NCBI RefSeq assembly: GCF_013366925.1
Contig: NZ_JAALDK010000002.1
Coordinates: 434,001 to 498,000, forward strand
Reading direction: 5' to 3'
From: Paraburkholderia youngii
GTDB lineage: Bacteria; Pseudomonadota; Gammaproteobacteria; Burkholderiales; Burkholderiaceae
DNA length: 64,000 nucleotides
Shown here: positions 1 through 8,555 of the stretch, piece by piece
Layout of the letters: the number at the start of each line of letters is the position of its first letter
Position numbering within the stretch: the stretch's first letter is position 1
The notes under the pieces: generated by a model
What the model was told of the DNA's origin: nothing
Database searches by the model: none
The model's input: the letters and a program-made list of their open reading frames with translations, nothing else
Program-made: the position numbers and the translations under genes

Positions 1-292
1 AAGCGGAGCTGCGGGCACAAAAGCACACTTCGCACTCTTCCCGCTTTACAACCAGGCATTCTAGGAATCAGCCCGCCAATTACGAACCAACGAATAAGCG
101 AAAAGATATTCGGCGATCTGCAATGTAACCGATAACCTCGCAATGGCATGCGAGCACACGCTTTAACATCCGTGTGCTTTGCTTAGCAGATTCATTTGGT
201 TTGCCGCGCATCGGCTTTGGCATAGGGTATGCGTCGCAGTGGCATTTTCGTCGACGCGAGACACACATCTCCCTCCTCCTATCCCATCGCTC
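1..292. other. Left-edge non-coding stretch
   Basis: No convincing gene is seen before the first ABC receptor gene. Short open frames here overlap one another and match no family I recognise. The stretch probably carries the promoter of the downstream transporter operon, but I see no clear -35/-10 pair. Confidence 0.5.
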
Positions 293-1153
293 ATGAAATC
301 AGGCAAAGCGGCATATACCAAACGACTGTCATCCTTCTCCCTGCTCACCTCGATTGCCGCCGGTGTTGGCGTCGCGGCCTTCTCACCGGCGTATGCAGAC
401 CAGACCCTCGACAAGATCAATTCACGCCATGAAATCGCGGTCGGCGTGCTGATCGGCGGCAGTCCGTTCGGGTCGCTCGATCCGCAAACCCAGCAGCCGC
501 GCGGCATGAACGTCGACCTCGCGAACGACATCGGCAAGCGTCTCGGCGTGAAGGTTCAACTGGTGTCGGTCCAGCCGTCCACGCGCGTGCAGTTCCTGCA
601 GCAGGGCAAGGTCGACATCCTGATCGCGAACATGGAGTACAACGCGCAGCGCGGCGAGATTCTCGACCATGTGCCGACGCCTTACTATCGCGTCGGCGGG
701 ACCGCCATTACGCCGAAATCGAGCGGCATCACGAAGTGGGAAGACCTGCGCGGCAAGCCCGTCTGCATTTCGCAAGGCAGCAGCTATATCCGGCCCGTCG
801 TGGAGAAGTACGGCGCCGTGCCGCGCGCATTCCCGGGCGCGTCGCAATCGCTCCTGGCGCTGCGCGGCGGCAGTTGCGTCGCGGCCGTTCACGACGCCGC
901 ACCGCTGCTTTATCCGCTCCAACAGCATGATCCCGAATGGCGCGACTACCGCACGCTGCAGCCGGAGCTCGAACCGGCGCCGTCGGTGATCTGGGTACGG
1001 CAAGGCGAAAAGGACACGGCCGCGAAGCTCGATGCGATCGTGCGCGACTGGCATCGCACCGGCTGGCTGATCGATGACGAGGCGAAAAATGGCCTGACGC
1101 CGCCGTCTCCGGCGCTAGCCGAGTGGCACCGGCAATTGCCCGCGCTGCAATGA
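293..1153 (+). CDS. Family 3 (amino-acid type) ABC transporter substrate-binding protein
   Basis: Periplasmic receptor of an ABC importer. The 286-residue product begins with a signal peptide (lysines and arginine near residues 5-11, a hydrophobic core, then a cut near SPAYA-DQ) and continues as a bacterial extracellular solute-binding protein family 3, with the typical opening (IAVGVLIGGSPFG), the NVDLANDIGKRLG segment and the VDILIANM segment. An open frame extends upstream, but the ATG at 293 is where the signal peptide starts. The stop overlaps the start of the next permease gene (ATGA), so the three genes are coupled. No ATP-binding subunit lies beside it. The substrate is unknown; the sulfur-gene neighbourhood suggests a sulfur-containing amino acid or related anion, which is inference. 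Confidence 0.85.
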   Translation: MKSGKAAYTKRLSSFSLLTSIAAGVGVAAFSPAYADQTLDKINSRHEIAVGVLIGGSPFGSLDPQTQQPRGMNVDLANDIGKRLGVKVQLVSVQPSTRVQFLQQGKVDILIANMEYNAQRGEILDHVPTPYYRVGGTAITPKSSGITKWEDLRGKPVCISQGSSYIRPVVEKYGAVPRAFPGASQSLLALRGGSCVAAVHDAAPLLYPLQQHDPEWRDYRTLQPELEPAPSVIWVRQGEKDTAAKLDAIVRDWHRTGWLIDDEAKNGLTPPSPALAEWHRQLPALQ

Positions 1154-1899
1154 GCATGGCCGCCTCGTTCCATGCGCTGATCGACGCGGCCGCGCACGCC
1201 GGGCTCGACTATCGCTTTCTGCTCGATGCCTACGAACGCGTGCCCTTCGTACAAGGCATCGCGGTCAGCGTCGAACTGGTCGTCGCGACGATGCTCGGCA
1301 GCGCGCTCGCCGGCCTCTTGCTGCTGCTCGCGCTGCGTCACCGCAATGCGTGGATTGCCGGCGCGGCGCGCGCGTTCATTGAGCTGACACGCAATACCCC
1401 AACAATCGTGCAGCTTTACTGCGCGTTTCTCGTGCTGAACATGCTCATTACGCAATGGCTGCGCGAGACCCACCTCGACAATCCGTTCAAGCCGTTCTTC
1501 TGGGTCGTGCTGGTCCTGTCGCTGCACAAGGGCGCATTCCACGCGGAAGCGTTACGCGCGGGCTTCGACGCATTGCCCGTGCAAACGCTCGAAGGCGCGG
1601 CGTCGCTCGGCTTCGATCGTGCGACGCGCTTCTGGCGCATCGAATTGCCGCTCGCGTTTCGCACGGCCCTGCCGGCACTCGTCAACAACTTCGTCGAACT
1701 GGTGAAGGCGACCGCGCTTGCGTCCGCAATCGCGGTGGGCGACCTCACCTACCAGTCGATCATGATCTGGACGCAGCGCGACAACGTGCTTGCGCTGATG
1801 GTACTGATTCTGCTGTTCTTTGGCGTGCTGACATGGCTAGTCAGCCGTGCAGGTCGATGGCTCGAAAAACGTTTGTGGATTCCCGGCTATGGCGTATAG
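1150..1899 (+). CDS. Amino-acid type ABC transporter permease (first)
   Basis: Inner-membrane subunit of the importer whose receptor lies just upstream. The roughly 249-residue product has several hydrophobic segments and the HisM/GlnP-type signature: the ELTRNTPTIVQLYC region near the front and the cytoplasmic EAA loop (LEGAASLGFDRATRFWRIELP) that contacts the ATPase. The ATG at 1150 overlaps the TGA of the receptor gene, supporting this start over an upstream in-frame one. It overlaps the second permease gene by 11 bases, so the two probably form a heterodimeric channel. Confidence 0.85.
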   Translation: MSMAASFHALIDAAAHAGLDYRFLLDAYERVPFVQGIAVSVELVVATMLGSALAGLLLLLALRHRNAWIAGAARAFIELTRNTPTIVQLYCAFLVLNMLITQWLRETHLDNPFKPFFWVVLVLSLHKGAFHAEALRAGFDALPVQTLEGAASLGFDRATRFWRIELPLAFRTALPALVNNFVELVKATALASAIAVGDLTYQSIMIWTQRDNVLALMVLILLFFGVLTWLVSRAGRWLEKRLWIPGYGV

Positions 1900-2734
1900 A
1901 TCGCTCGACCCGGCTGCCCCCAAGGCTGCCTCCAACCTCGATCGTCTTCGCGACGACCCCGCTCGCACAAAAGCGCTCACGCCCGGCATAGCCGCCGCGC
2001 TTGGCGTGCTGATCGCCGGTGCACTGTTGTGGGTGTTTTCGCCCGACTCAGGCTCGCGTGGCGAAACGCTCGCGCGCTTCGTCGAGTGGACGCCCGCGCT
2101 CGCCTACGGCTTCGCGTTGAATGTCCTCATCAGCCTTGGTGCGATCGTGGCGGGCTCCGTCCTCGGTCTGCTGATTGGCGCGCTCGCACTTGCAGCTTCG
2201 TGGCCGGGACGCCTCGCGAGGATCTGGGTTCAGGTCTTTCGCAACGCGCCGTGGCTGGTTCTCGTCTATTTCACCACTTACGTCTTTCCCTTCGAATTCA
2301 GCGTATTCGGCACGACATTGCCGTTTCCCGACTGGATGAAGGTGACGCTCGCGTTGGCACTTCCGGCCAGCGCGAACATTGCCGAAGTGTTTCGCGGCGC
2401 GGTGGCATCGATTCCTACTACGCAGTGGGAGGCAGCGGGCTCACTGGCGTTTTCGCGCGCGCAGATTCTGCTGCACATCGTGCTGCCGCAGTGCGTGCGC
2501 CGCATGCTGCCGCCGTGGATGAACGTCTACGCGATCATCACGATGGGGACGGCGTTGTCGTCGCTGGTCGGCGTTCACGATCTGATCGACACCGCGCAGA
2601 TCGCGAGCAGCACGGTCGCCAGGTCCAGCTTCACGGTTCTCACTTACCTGGCGACACTGGCGATCTTCTTCGCCTACTGCTATCCGATCTCGCTGGTCAC
2701 GCGCTGGCTCGAACGACGGTTCGTCAACGTCTAG
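1889..2734 (+). CDS. Amino-acid type ABC transporter permease (second)
   Basis: Second membrane subunit of the same importer, about 281 residues. A cytoplasmic N-terminal tail of about 40 residues precedes the first membrane segment; the VFRNAPWLVLVYF region and the EAA loop (WEAAGSLAFSRAQILLHIVLP) mark the HisMQ/GlnP family. The ATG at 1889 lies inside the end of the preceding permease gene, typical of a coupled operon. The operon ends here and meets the SsuA-like gene tail to tail across 36 bases. An ATPase would have to come from another locus. Confidence 0.85.
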   Translation: MAYRSLDPAAPKAASNLDRLRDDPARTKALTPGIAAALGVLIAGALLWVFSPDSGSRGETLARFVEWTPALAYGFALNVLISLGAIVAGSVLGLLIGALALAASWPGRLARIWVQVFRNAPWLVLVYFTTYVFPFEFSVFGTTLPFPDWMKVTLALALPASANIAEVFRGAVASIPTTQWEAAGSLAFSRAQILLHIVLPQCVRRMLPPWMNVYAIITMGTALSSLVGVHDLIDTAQIASSTVARSSFTVLTYLATLAIFFAYCYPISLVTRWLERRFVNV

Positions 2735-2770
2735 CGCCAGCGGTTCGGCGCGCGGGATCGCAGCGGCGGG

Positions 2771-3820
2771 TCAGTCTTTCGACGGGATCGGCCAGATCGC
2801 TTTCTGCGCCGCATTGAAGCGCGGATCGTATTCGACGTCGACCTTCACCTTCTTGCGGATCGCGTGTCCGTCGTAGAGGATGTCGGCGATGTTCTGTTCC
2901 TCACCGAGCAGGCCCTTGTCGAACTTGACGAAGCTGCCGCTGCGCACCTGGTACTCGAACGCGGCGCGTTCGTCGGAGATCTTCAGCGTGTCCTTGAGAA
3001 TGCCGATCACCTCATCCTTGTGCGCATCGTGCCAGGACCAGTAACCCGACATGCGGAAGAAGAAATCCTGCAGCGCCGCTACCTTGACGGGGTCTTTCAG
3101 ATCGGCCGACGTGGTCGTCCAGACGTTGAGCGCCGGAATCTGCGTGTCGCGGTCGCTCAGCAGAACGTGGCCCGCGCCCGACCTGATTGTCGGCAGGACC
3201 GGGCCAAGCGCGCCCGCATAAACGTCAACCTGCCCCGCGTTGAAGCCCGCCGCGGACGTCGCACCGTCCGCGAACTTGATCGGCTGCACGTCTTTCTCGT
3301 TCAAGCCGGCCTTGACCAGCGTCGCCAGATATTGCGCATGGTTGTAGCCACCGTAGTTGTAGCCGAACTTGTGTCCCTTGATGGCCTGAACGCTCGTGAT
3401 GCCCGCGCTCGTGCGCAGCGCGGTGATCTCCGGCGGATAGTCCTTCGAATACGCGTTGCGCCAGCCTGCGACGATGCGCAGCGGCGTCGAGTCCTTGGTC
3501 CAATCGGTGCGCGCGTTGGCCTGCTCGATCGTGAGCGAGGTGTCACCCATATGACCGAGGTCGATCCGGCCCGCGTACAGCGCCGACAGATTGGCGGCCG
3601 GCCCGGTCAGCAGCACCCATTCGATCTGGTAAGGCGTGCCGTCGACCACGCCCGACTTGCGGATCAACGCGGGAAACGCAGGGTCCTGGTAGGCAATCAC
3701 GAGCTTGGTGTTCTTCACATCGACCTGCTGATTTTGGGCTTGAGCCGTGCCCGAGGTGGCGAGCGTGAAGCTGGCGAGCAATGCGGCAACGCCTGCGTAG
3801 AGCGATTTTTTAAACGACAT
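2771..3820 (-). CDS. SsuA-like (sulfonate/taurine type) ABC transporter substrate-binding protein
   Basis: Periplasmic receptor of the SsuABC-type importer encoded by this gene and the next two upstream. The 349-residue product has a clear signal peptide (MSFKKSLYAG..., cut near AQA-QN) and the NMT1/SsuA-like layout: a first lobe with the LYAGRIDLGHMGDTSL segment and a second lobe containing GHKFGYNYGGYNHAQYL and NAGQVDVYAGALGPV. The start at 3820 is chosen because the signal peptide begins there. The gene is last in a minus-strand run with ssuB and ssuC. The ligand is probably an aliphatic sulfonate or sulfate ester, by family and context. Confidence 0.85.
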   Translation of the reverse strand: MSFKKSLYAGVAALLASFTLATSGTAQAQNQQVDVKNTKLVIAYQDPAFPALIRKSGVVDGTPYQIEWVLLTGPAANLSALYAGRIDLGHMGDTSLTIEQANARTDWTKDSTPLRIVAGWRNAYSKDYPPEITALRTSAGITSVQAIKGHKFGYNYGGYNHAQYLATLVKAGLNEKDVQPIKFADGATSAAGFNAGQVDVYAGALGPVLPTIRSGAGHVLLSDRDTQIPALNVWTTTSADLKDPVKVAALQDFFFRMSGYWSWHDAHKDEVIGILKDTLKISDERAAFEYQVRSGSFVKFDKGLLGEEQNIADILYDGHAIRKKVKVDVEYDPRFNAAQKAIWPIPSKD

Positions 3821-3848
3821 GGCAATCCTGGGTGATGAATGGAAAAAG

Positions 3849-4586
3849 TCAGGCGACACTGAGCGAGAACTGTCGGAGCAGGTCGCGCTTCAGCGCATTG
3901 AATTCGGGCGAGGTCACGTCACGCTCGCGCGGCAAATCGACCCGCGTCTCGTGGCAGATCCTGCCTTTCGAGAGAATCACGATCCGGTCGGCGAGAATCA
4001 ACGCCTCGTCGAGGTCGTGCGTCACGATCACGACGCCGAACCGGTAGTGGTCCCACAGCTTCAGCACGAGGCTCTGGATGCTTCGCCGCGTGAAGGCGTC
4101 GAGCGCACTGAACGGCTCGTCGAGCAGCATCAGGTCGGGCCGCCGATACAGCGCGCGGGCCACGGCCACGCGCTGAGCCTGGCCGCCCGAGAGGCTGACG
4201 GGCCAGCTCGACAGCTTGTCTTCGAGACCAACGTCCTGCAGCGCGGCGCGCGCCCGTGCCGTCGCATCGGGCTTGTGCGCGTCGTCGAGCAGCACGTTCG
4301 CCCACACCCGCAGCGCACCGATCAGGCGTGGTTCCTGGAACACGACCGAGGTATTCGCCGACACTTCCGTGCGGCCGCTCGTCGCCGATTCGAGTCCCGC
4401 GAGTAGCCGCAGCAGCGTGGTCTTGCCGGTGCCGGACGGTCCGACGAGCGCGACTACCTCGCCCTTGCGTACCGTGAAGTCGACCTGATCGAGCACGCTG
4501 TTCTCGCCGTAGCGCTTGCCGACGCGCGACAGGCTCGCGACGACGGGCGCGGTGTCCTGTTCCGTTTCGTATGCGAGCTCAGACAT
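3849..4586 (-). CDS. ssuB: SsuB-type ABC transporter ATP-binding protein
   Basis: Cytoplasmic ATPase driving the sulfonate-type importer. The 245-residue product has a Walker A motif (GPSGTGKTT), a Q-loop (VVFQEPRL), the ABC signature (LSGGQAQRV), Walker B (LMLLDEPFSALD) and the switch histidine (IVTHDLDEA). This order and the short length match the SsuB/TauB/NrtD group. The ATG at 4586 overlaps the end of the permease gene by 8 bases. No adjacent genes other than the SsuC-like permease and SsuA-like receptor look like its partners, although in principle it could also serve the ATPase-less importer at the left end. Confidence 0.9.
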   Translation of the reverse strand: MSELAYETEQDTAPVVASLSRVGKRYGENSVLDQVDFTVRKGEVVALVGPSGTGKTTLLRLLAGLESATSGRTEVSANTSVVFQEPRLIGALRVWANVLLDDAHKPDATARARAALQDVGLEDKLSSWPVSLSGGQAQRVAVARALYRRPDLMLLDEPFSALDAFTRRSIQSLVLKLWDHYRFGVVIVTHDLDEALILADRIVILSKGRICHETRVDLPRERDVTSPEFNALKRDLLRQFSLSVA

Positions 4587-5406
4587 GTGCACCTCGCCAG
4601 GCGAGCGCCTTTCGCTCGATATAGCGCAGCAGCGCGTCGACGCCGATACCCAGCGCCGCATAGACGAGGATGCCCGCGATGATGATGTCGGTGCGCTGGA
4701 ACTGGTTGGCGTTGTTCAGGATGTAGCCGATCCCGGCGCTGGCGTTGATCTGCTCCGCCGCCACCAGCGCCAGCAGCGAGATGGCCGCCGCGTAGCGAAC
4801 GCCGACGAGTATGCCGGGCAATGACATCGGCAGGATGATGAGGCGAATCTGATGCGCACGCGTCAGGCGAAACGTGCGGCCAAGTTCCAGCAGCTTGGGG
4901 GCGATGCCGCGTATCGCGTGCCAGGTGCTCAGATACATCGGCGAAATGGCCGCTCCGACGATCAGCGCGACCTTCGACACTTCGCCGATGCCGAACCACA
5001 CGACGAAGATCGGCACGAGCGCGATGAACGGTATGGTACGCAGCATCTGCAGCACGCTGTCGAAGCCGCGTTCGGCGGACTTGCTCAAGCCGGAGGCCAC
5101 GCCCAGCAGCAGCCCCGCGCCCCCGCCGATCAGGAGGCCCAGCGCCGCACGCGCGAGCGAAATCTTCAGCGCATCCTGCAGATCGCCCGATTGCCAGAGC
5201 TCGCGATAGGCGGCGAGCACGGACGCGGGCGACGGCAGCACGAATTCGCTTGCTACACCGAGCGACGAGGCCAGTTGCCACAGCACGATCAGCAGCACCG
5301 GCACGATAGAACGCAGCAGCGGTTCGCGCAGCGTCAGGCGTCGCAGCGGCGTCGCGCCGGCAGCCGGCGCGGGGGCCACCGCAAAAGTGGATTCACGTGT
5401 AGACAT
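4579..5406 (-). CDS. ssuC: SsuC-type ABC transporter permease
   Basis: Inner-membrane channel of the sulfonate importer, 275 residues with about six membrane segments and the binding-protein-dependent permease signature (LGRTFRLTRAHQIRLIILP) in the cytoplasmic loop that meets SsuB. The start at 5406 is only about 10 bases after the end of the flavin monooxygenase gene, so it is co-transcribed with that enzyme. It overlaps ssuB at its 3' end. The N-terminal tail (about 30 residues, alanine and proline rich) is cytoplasmic. Confidence 0.88.
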   Translation of the reverse strand: MSTRESTFAVAPAPAAGATPLRRLTLREPLLRSIVPVLLIVLWQLASSLGVASEFVLPSPASVLAAYRELWQSGDLQDALKISLARAALGLLIGGGAGLLLGVASGLSKSAERGFDSVLQMLRTIPFIALVPIFVVWFGIGEVSKVALIVGAAISPMYLSTWHAIRGIAPKLLELGRTFRLTRAHQIRLIILPMSLPGILVGVRYAAAISLLALVAAEQINASAGIGYILNNANQFQRTDIIIAGILVYAALGIGVDALLRYIERKALAWRGAHV

Positions 5407-5416
5407 ACTCACTCCT

Positions 5417-6775
5417 TCAAGAGACCGCATCGGCCACGGCCGCGCCGATGCCCGCTTGCGCATCGGCGTAGCGGCTCGGCGGCCGTGGCAGACCATAGTG
5501 TTCACGCAGCGTCGTGCCTTCGTACTCGCGGCGGAAGATGCCCTTGCGCTGCAACAGCGGCACGACCTGATCGACGAAATCCGCGAGCCCCGACGGAAAC
5601 ACATCCGCATTCAGGTTGAAGCCATCCGCCGCGCGGCCGTTGAACCAGCGCTCGATGTCGTCCGCGATGGTCTCCGGCGTACCCACCAGCATCCGGTGCG
5701 CGCCGGGATTGCGATCGAGCAGATCGCGCACCGTCAGGTTCTCGCTGCGGGCGAGCAGCACGGTCGAGCGGATGAAGCCGCCGGAGACGTCGGAACGCGC
5801 ACCGCTGTCGATCAGCTCATACGGCAGCGGTTCATCGAGACGCAGGTCGGCGGGCTCGACACCGAGCGCGCCGGCGAACTTCGCGAGCTCGGCACTGCGC
5901 TCGAGCAGCGCGTCCATCTCGGCCTTGCGTTGGCGCGCTTCGGCGAGCGTGCCGCCGATCACCGGATAGAGGCCGGGCAGGACCAGCAGATGAGCCGGAT
6001 CGCGGCCGTGCGCTGCGGCGCGTGCCTTGATGTCGCGGTAGAACGCCTGTGCGCCCTCGAAAGTGGTCTGCGCGGTGAACACCGCATCGGCATCGCGCGC
6101 GGCGAGCGCGACGCCCGCGTCCGAGCCGCCGGCCTGCACCAGCACCGGCCGGCCTTGCGGGCTGCGCGGCAGGTTCAGCGGCCCGCGCACCTGGAAGTGC
6201 GGGCCGTGGTGCGCGATCGCATGCACGCGGGCCGGGTCCGCATAGAGCCCGCTCGCGCGATCGGCGACGAGCGCATCGTCTTCCCAGCTATCCCACAGCT
6301 TCAGCACGACATCGACGAATTCCGCCGCGCGCGCGTACCGCGCCGGCTTGTCCGGCGCTTCGCCAAAGCTGAAATTGGCGGCCGCCTGCGGGTCGTACGT
6401 CGTCACCGCGTTCCATGCGACCCGGCCGGCGCTCAGATGGTCCACCGACGCGAAGCGGCGCGCGAGGTTGAACGGATCGTTGAACGTCGTCGACGCAGTG
6501 CCGATCAGCCCGACGTGCTGCGTGACACCCGCGAGCGCGGTGAGCAGCACCGTCGGTTCGAGCGACTGCGCGGGACCGTTTGCGTGGCCACGCAACGCCA
6601 GCGCGTCGGACAGAAACACGGCATCGAGCTTACCGCGCTCGGCGATCTGCGCGATCGCGGTGAAGAAGCCGAGGTCGATGATCGACTTCGGGTTGTCGAG
6701 CGTGCGCCAGCCCGCGGGATGACGGCCCGTGCCGGTAACGTTCGTGTTCAGATGCAGTTTGCGAGCCGCACTCAT
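5417..6775 (-). CDS. LLM-class flavin-dependent monooxygenase (NtaA/SnaA/DszA type)
   Basis: A reduced-flavin-dependent oxygenase of the bacterial luciferase superfamily, 452 residues, the usual length for the NtaA/SnaA/DszA branch. Visible signatures are the N-terminal LHLNTNVTGTGRH strand, GTASTTFNDPFNLARRFASVD and SAGRVAWNAVTTYD, which line the flavin pocket, the VLVQAGGSDAG strand and the C-terminal [17 protein letters not shown] end shared with three sister genes in this window. It sits between a rhodanese gene and ssuC, so desulfonation or sulfone cleavage is likely, but the exact substrate cannot be read from sequence. Some relatives use nitrilotriacetate or EDTA. Confidence 0.85.
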   Translation of the reverse strand: MSAARKLHLNTNVTGTGRHPAGWRTLDNPKSIIDLGFFTAIAQIAERGKLDAVFLSDALALRGHANGPAQSLEPTVLLTALAGVTQHVGLIGTASTTFNDPFNLARRFASVDHLSAGRVAWNAVTTYDPQAAANFSFGEAPDKPARYARAAEFVDVVLKLWDSWEDDALVADRASGLYADPARVHAIAHHGPHFQVRGPLNLPRSPQGRPVLVQAGGSDAGVALAARDADAVFTAQTTFEGAQAFYRDIKARAAAHGRDPAHLLVLPGLYPVIGGTLAEARQRKAEMDALLERSAELAKFAGALGVEPADLRLDEPLPYELIDSGARSDVSGGFIRSTVLLARSENLTVRDLLDRNPGAHRMLVGTPETIADDIERWFNGRAADGFNLNADVFPSGLADFVDQVVPLLQRKGIFRREYEGTTLREHYGLPRPPSRYADAQAGIGAAVADAVS

Positions 6776-6812
6776 GTTCCTATCCCCTGCAACGATGAAT
6801 CACGGGGCGCGC

Positions 6813-8480
6813 TCATACCGTGCTGCTCTGCAACGTCGCCAGCCATTCGGCGCTGCGCGCGCGGTTGGCGGTGTCGAAATCGATCACGTCGATCGACGCG
6901 ATGCCGTCGCGCTCGAGCTGCGCCACCAGTTGCAGCTCCCAGGCGAGGTACGACTCCATCTGCTGCGCGGCCTGGCCTGGCGGGTACTGATACGGGCTGT
7001 ACCACGCATCGTCGTCGCCGGTCAGGTTGCCGTCGTCGCCTGCGGCCTGCGGCAGGCCGAGCGCGAGCCAGCGCGCGGTGCCGCCGAGCAGCGCCGCGAC
7101 GTTCGCGTGCCGCTCGCGTAATTCGTCGGCGAGCAGGGCCGCCAGCACGCCGTCGCTCGACGTCAGCACGAGTTGGCGCGCCGCGTCGTCGATGCGCGGG
7201 AGCAGGTCCTGCAACGCGCTCGCGACAATGAAGCGCGCGCCGGCAATGTGCGCGCGGCGAAACGCGAGGCTGTTGTCCACGTCCACCACCTGCGCGCTGC
7301 CGGCTTCGAGCGCGCGCGCCAGCTGGTCCGCTTCGACCCATCGCGTGCGCCCCGGCCTGCGCAGCACTTCTTGCGGCTCGGCGCCGGTTTCGAAAACGAC
7401 GGAAGCGTCGTCATCGGCCAGCACGAACACCTGCAGATAACCGAGCTGCACGAGCCACGACGCGGTCATGCGCGCCCGCACGCCGTCGTCGTCGCTGAGC
7501 ACGACGCGCGCGTGCAGCGTGCCGACGTACTCATCGGTCGCCTGCACGAGCTGGCCGCCGGGCGCGGAGCGCCAGCCGGCGCGGTGGGCCGCATCGTATT
7601 CGAGCGGACTGCGCACGTCGAAGCGATACAGCGTGTGCGCAGCCGCTTCGCCTTCGAAACGTGCGAGCGTCGTGCGGTCGATTTCGACGACGCCCGCTTT
7701 GGCCGCGGCGCGCTGTGCGAGCGTGCGCGCTCTGGCCAGCGTGGCGTCGTCGGGGCGCGGGGCCGTGTTGATCTGACCGCGCTCCAGTTCGAGCCCGGAC
7801 AACAGCCACGACATCGAGCCGCCGGTCAGCGCGGCGACCGGATTCGGGATCCCGGCATTGACGAGCGATTGCGCACCGAGAATGCTGCGCGTGCGCCCCG
7901 CGCAATTGACGACGATCAGCGTATCGGGCGAAGGCGCGGCCGCCAGCGCCCGGTAGACGAGCTCGGCGCCGGCGCATTCGACGCCACCCGGGATGTTCAT
8001 CGTCTGGTACTCGGGAAACGGGCGGCTGTCGAGCACCACAAGGTCCTCGCCGGCGTCCTGCAGACGCTTGAGCGTCGGCGCATCGATATTGGGGGTGTGG
8101 AGGCGCTGCTCGATCACCTCGCCGAACGTCTTGCCGGGCACGTTGGTCCCGCTGAACACCTCGAAGCCCGCCGCCTCCCAGCCCGCGACACCGCCTTCGA
8201 GAATCGACACGTTCGTATAGCCGAAGCGCGCCAGCAACGCCGCGGCGCGCGACGTGTATTCGCCGGCTTCGTCGACGAGCACGATCGGCGTCGTGCGGCG
8301 CGGCACGAGCTGCCCGACCACGAGGCCGAGCCGCCCGACCGGCGCGACGGACGAATAGAACAGCCGGCGGCGTGCGGATACGCCTTCTTCGCGCACATCG
8401 AGGATCGCGAGTTCGTTGCGAGCGGCAAGCGCCGCGCGCAACCCGGCAGGAGCAATAAGCGGTACGTTGGATTGACTCAT
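6813..8480 (-). CDS. Four-domain rhodanese-like sulfurtransferase
   Basis: A 555-residue cytoplasmic protein built of four rhodanese-like modules, at roughly residues 10-110, 130-235, 265-365 and 380-480, followed by a 70-residue tail. Only the second module has a catalytic loop with cysteine (Cys193 in NCAGRTRS). The equivalent loops of modules 1, 3 and 4 carry Asp70 (LVDEAGEY), Ser329-Asp330 (LSDDDGVR) and Thr440-Ser441 (LTSSDGVL), so those modules are presumably structural or ligand-binding. It lies between two flavin-oxygenase genes in the sulfur operon, which suggests that it handles sulfane sulfur or sulfite produced by them. This role is inference. Confidence 0.85.
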   Translation of the reverse strand: MSQSNVPLIAPAGLRAALAARNELAILDVREEGVSARRRLFYSSVAPVGRLGLVVGQLVPRRTTPIVLVDEAGEYTSRAAALLARFGYTNVSILEGGVAGWEAAGFEVFSGTNVPGKTFGEVIEQRLHTPNIDAPTLKRLQDAGEDLVVLDSRPFPEYQTMNIPGGVECAGAELVYRALAAAPSPDTLIVVNCAGRTRSILGAQSLVNAGIPNPVAALTGGSMSWLLSGLELERGQINTAPRPDDATLARARTLAQRAAAKAGVVEIDRTTLARFEGEAAAHTLYRFDVRSPLEYDAAHRAGWRSAPGGQLVQATDEYVGTLHARVVLSDDDGVRARMTASWLVQLGYLQVFVLADDDASVVFETGAEPQEVLRRPGRTRWVEADQLARALEAGSAQVVDVDNSLAFRRAHIAGARFIVASALQDLLPRIDDAARQLVLTSSDGVLAALLADELRERHANVAALLGGTARWLALGLPQAAGDDGNLTGDDDAWYSPYQYPPGQAAQQMESYLAWELQLVAQLERDGIASIDVIDFDTANRARSAEWLATLQSSTV

Positions 8481-8555
8481 CGTCAGGTCTCAGGGAAGTA
8501 ACGGATCTCGGAACTCGTTTGTGGTCGCACGGGCCGCAAGCGGTGCTGCAATCGC

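Noticed and set aside
2864..3835. Long open frame (323 residues) opposite the SsuA-like gene
   Set aside because: Antisense of a clearly coding gene in high-GC DNA; arginine/aspartate/glutamine-rich product with no recognisable domain.
5387..7231. 614-residue open frame opposite the flavin monooxygenase
   Set aside because: Antisense shadow of 5417-6775 and the rhodanese gene; no family resemblance and no ribosome site.
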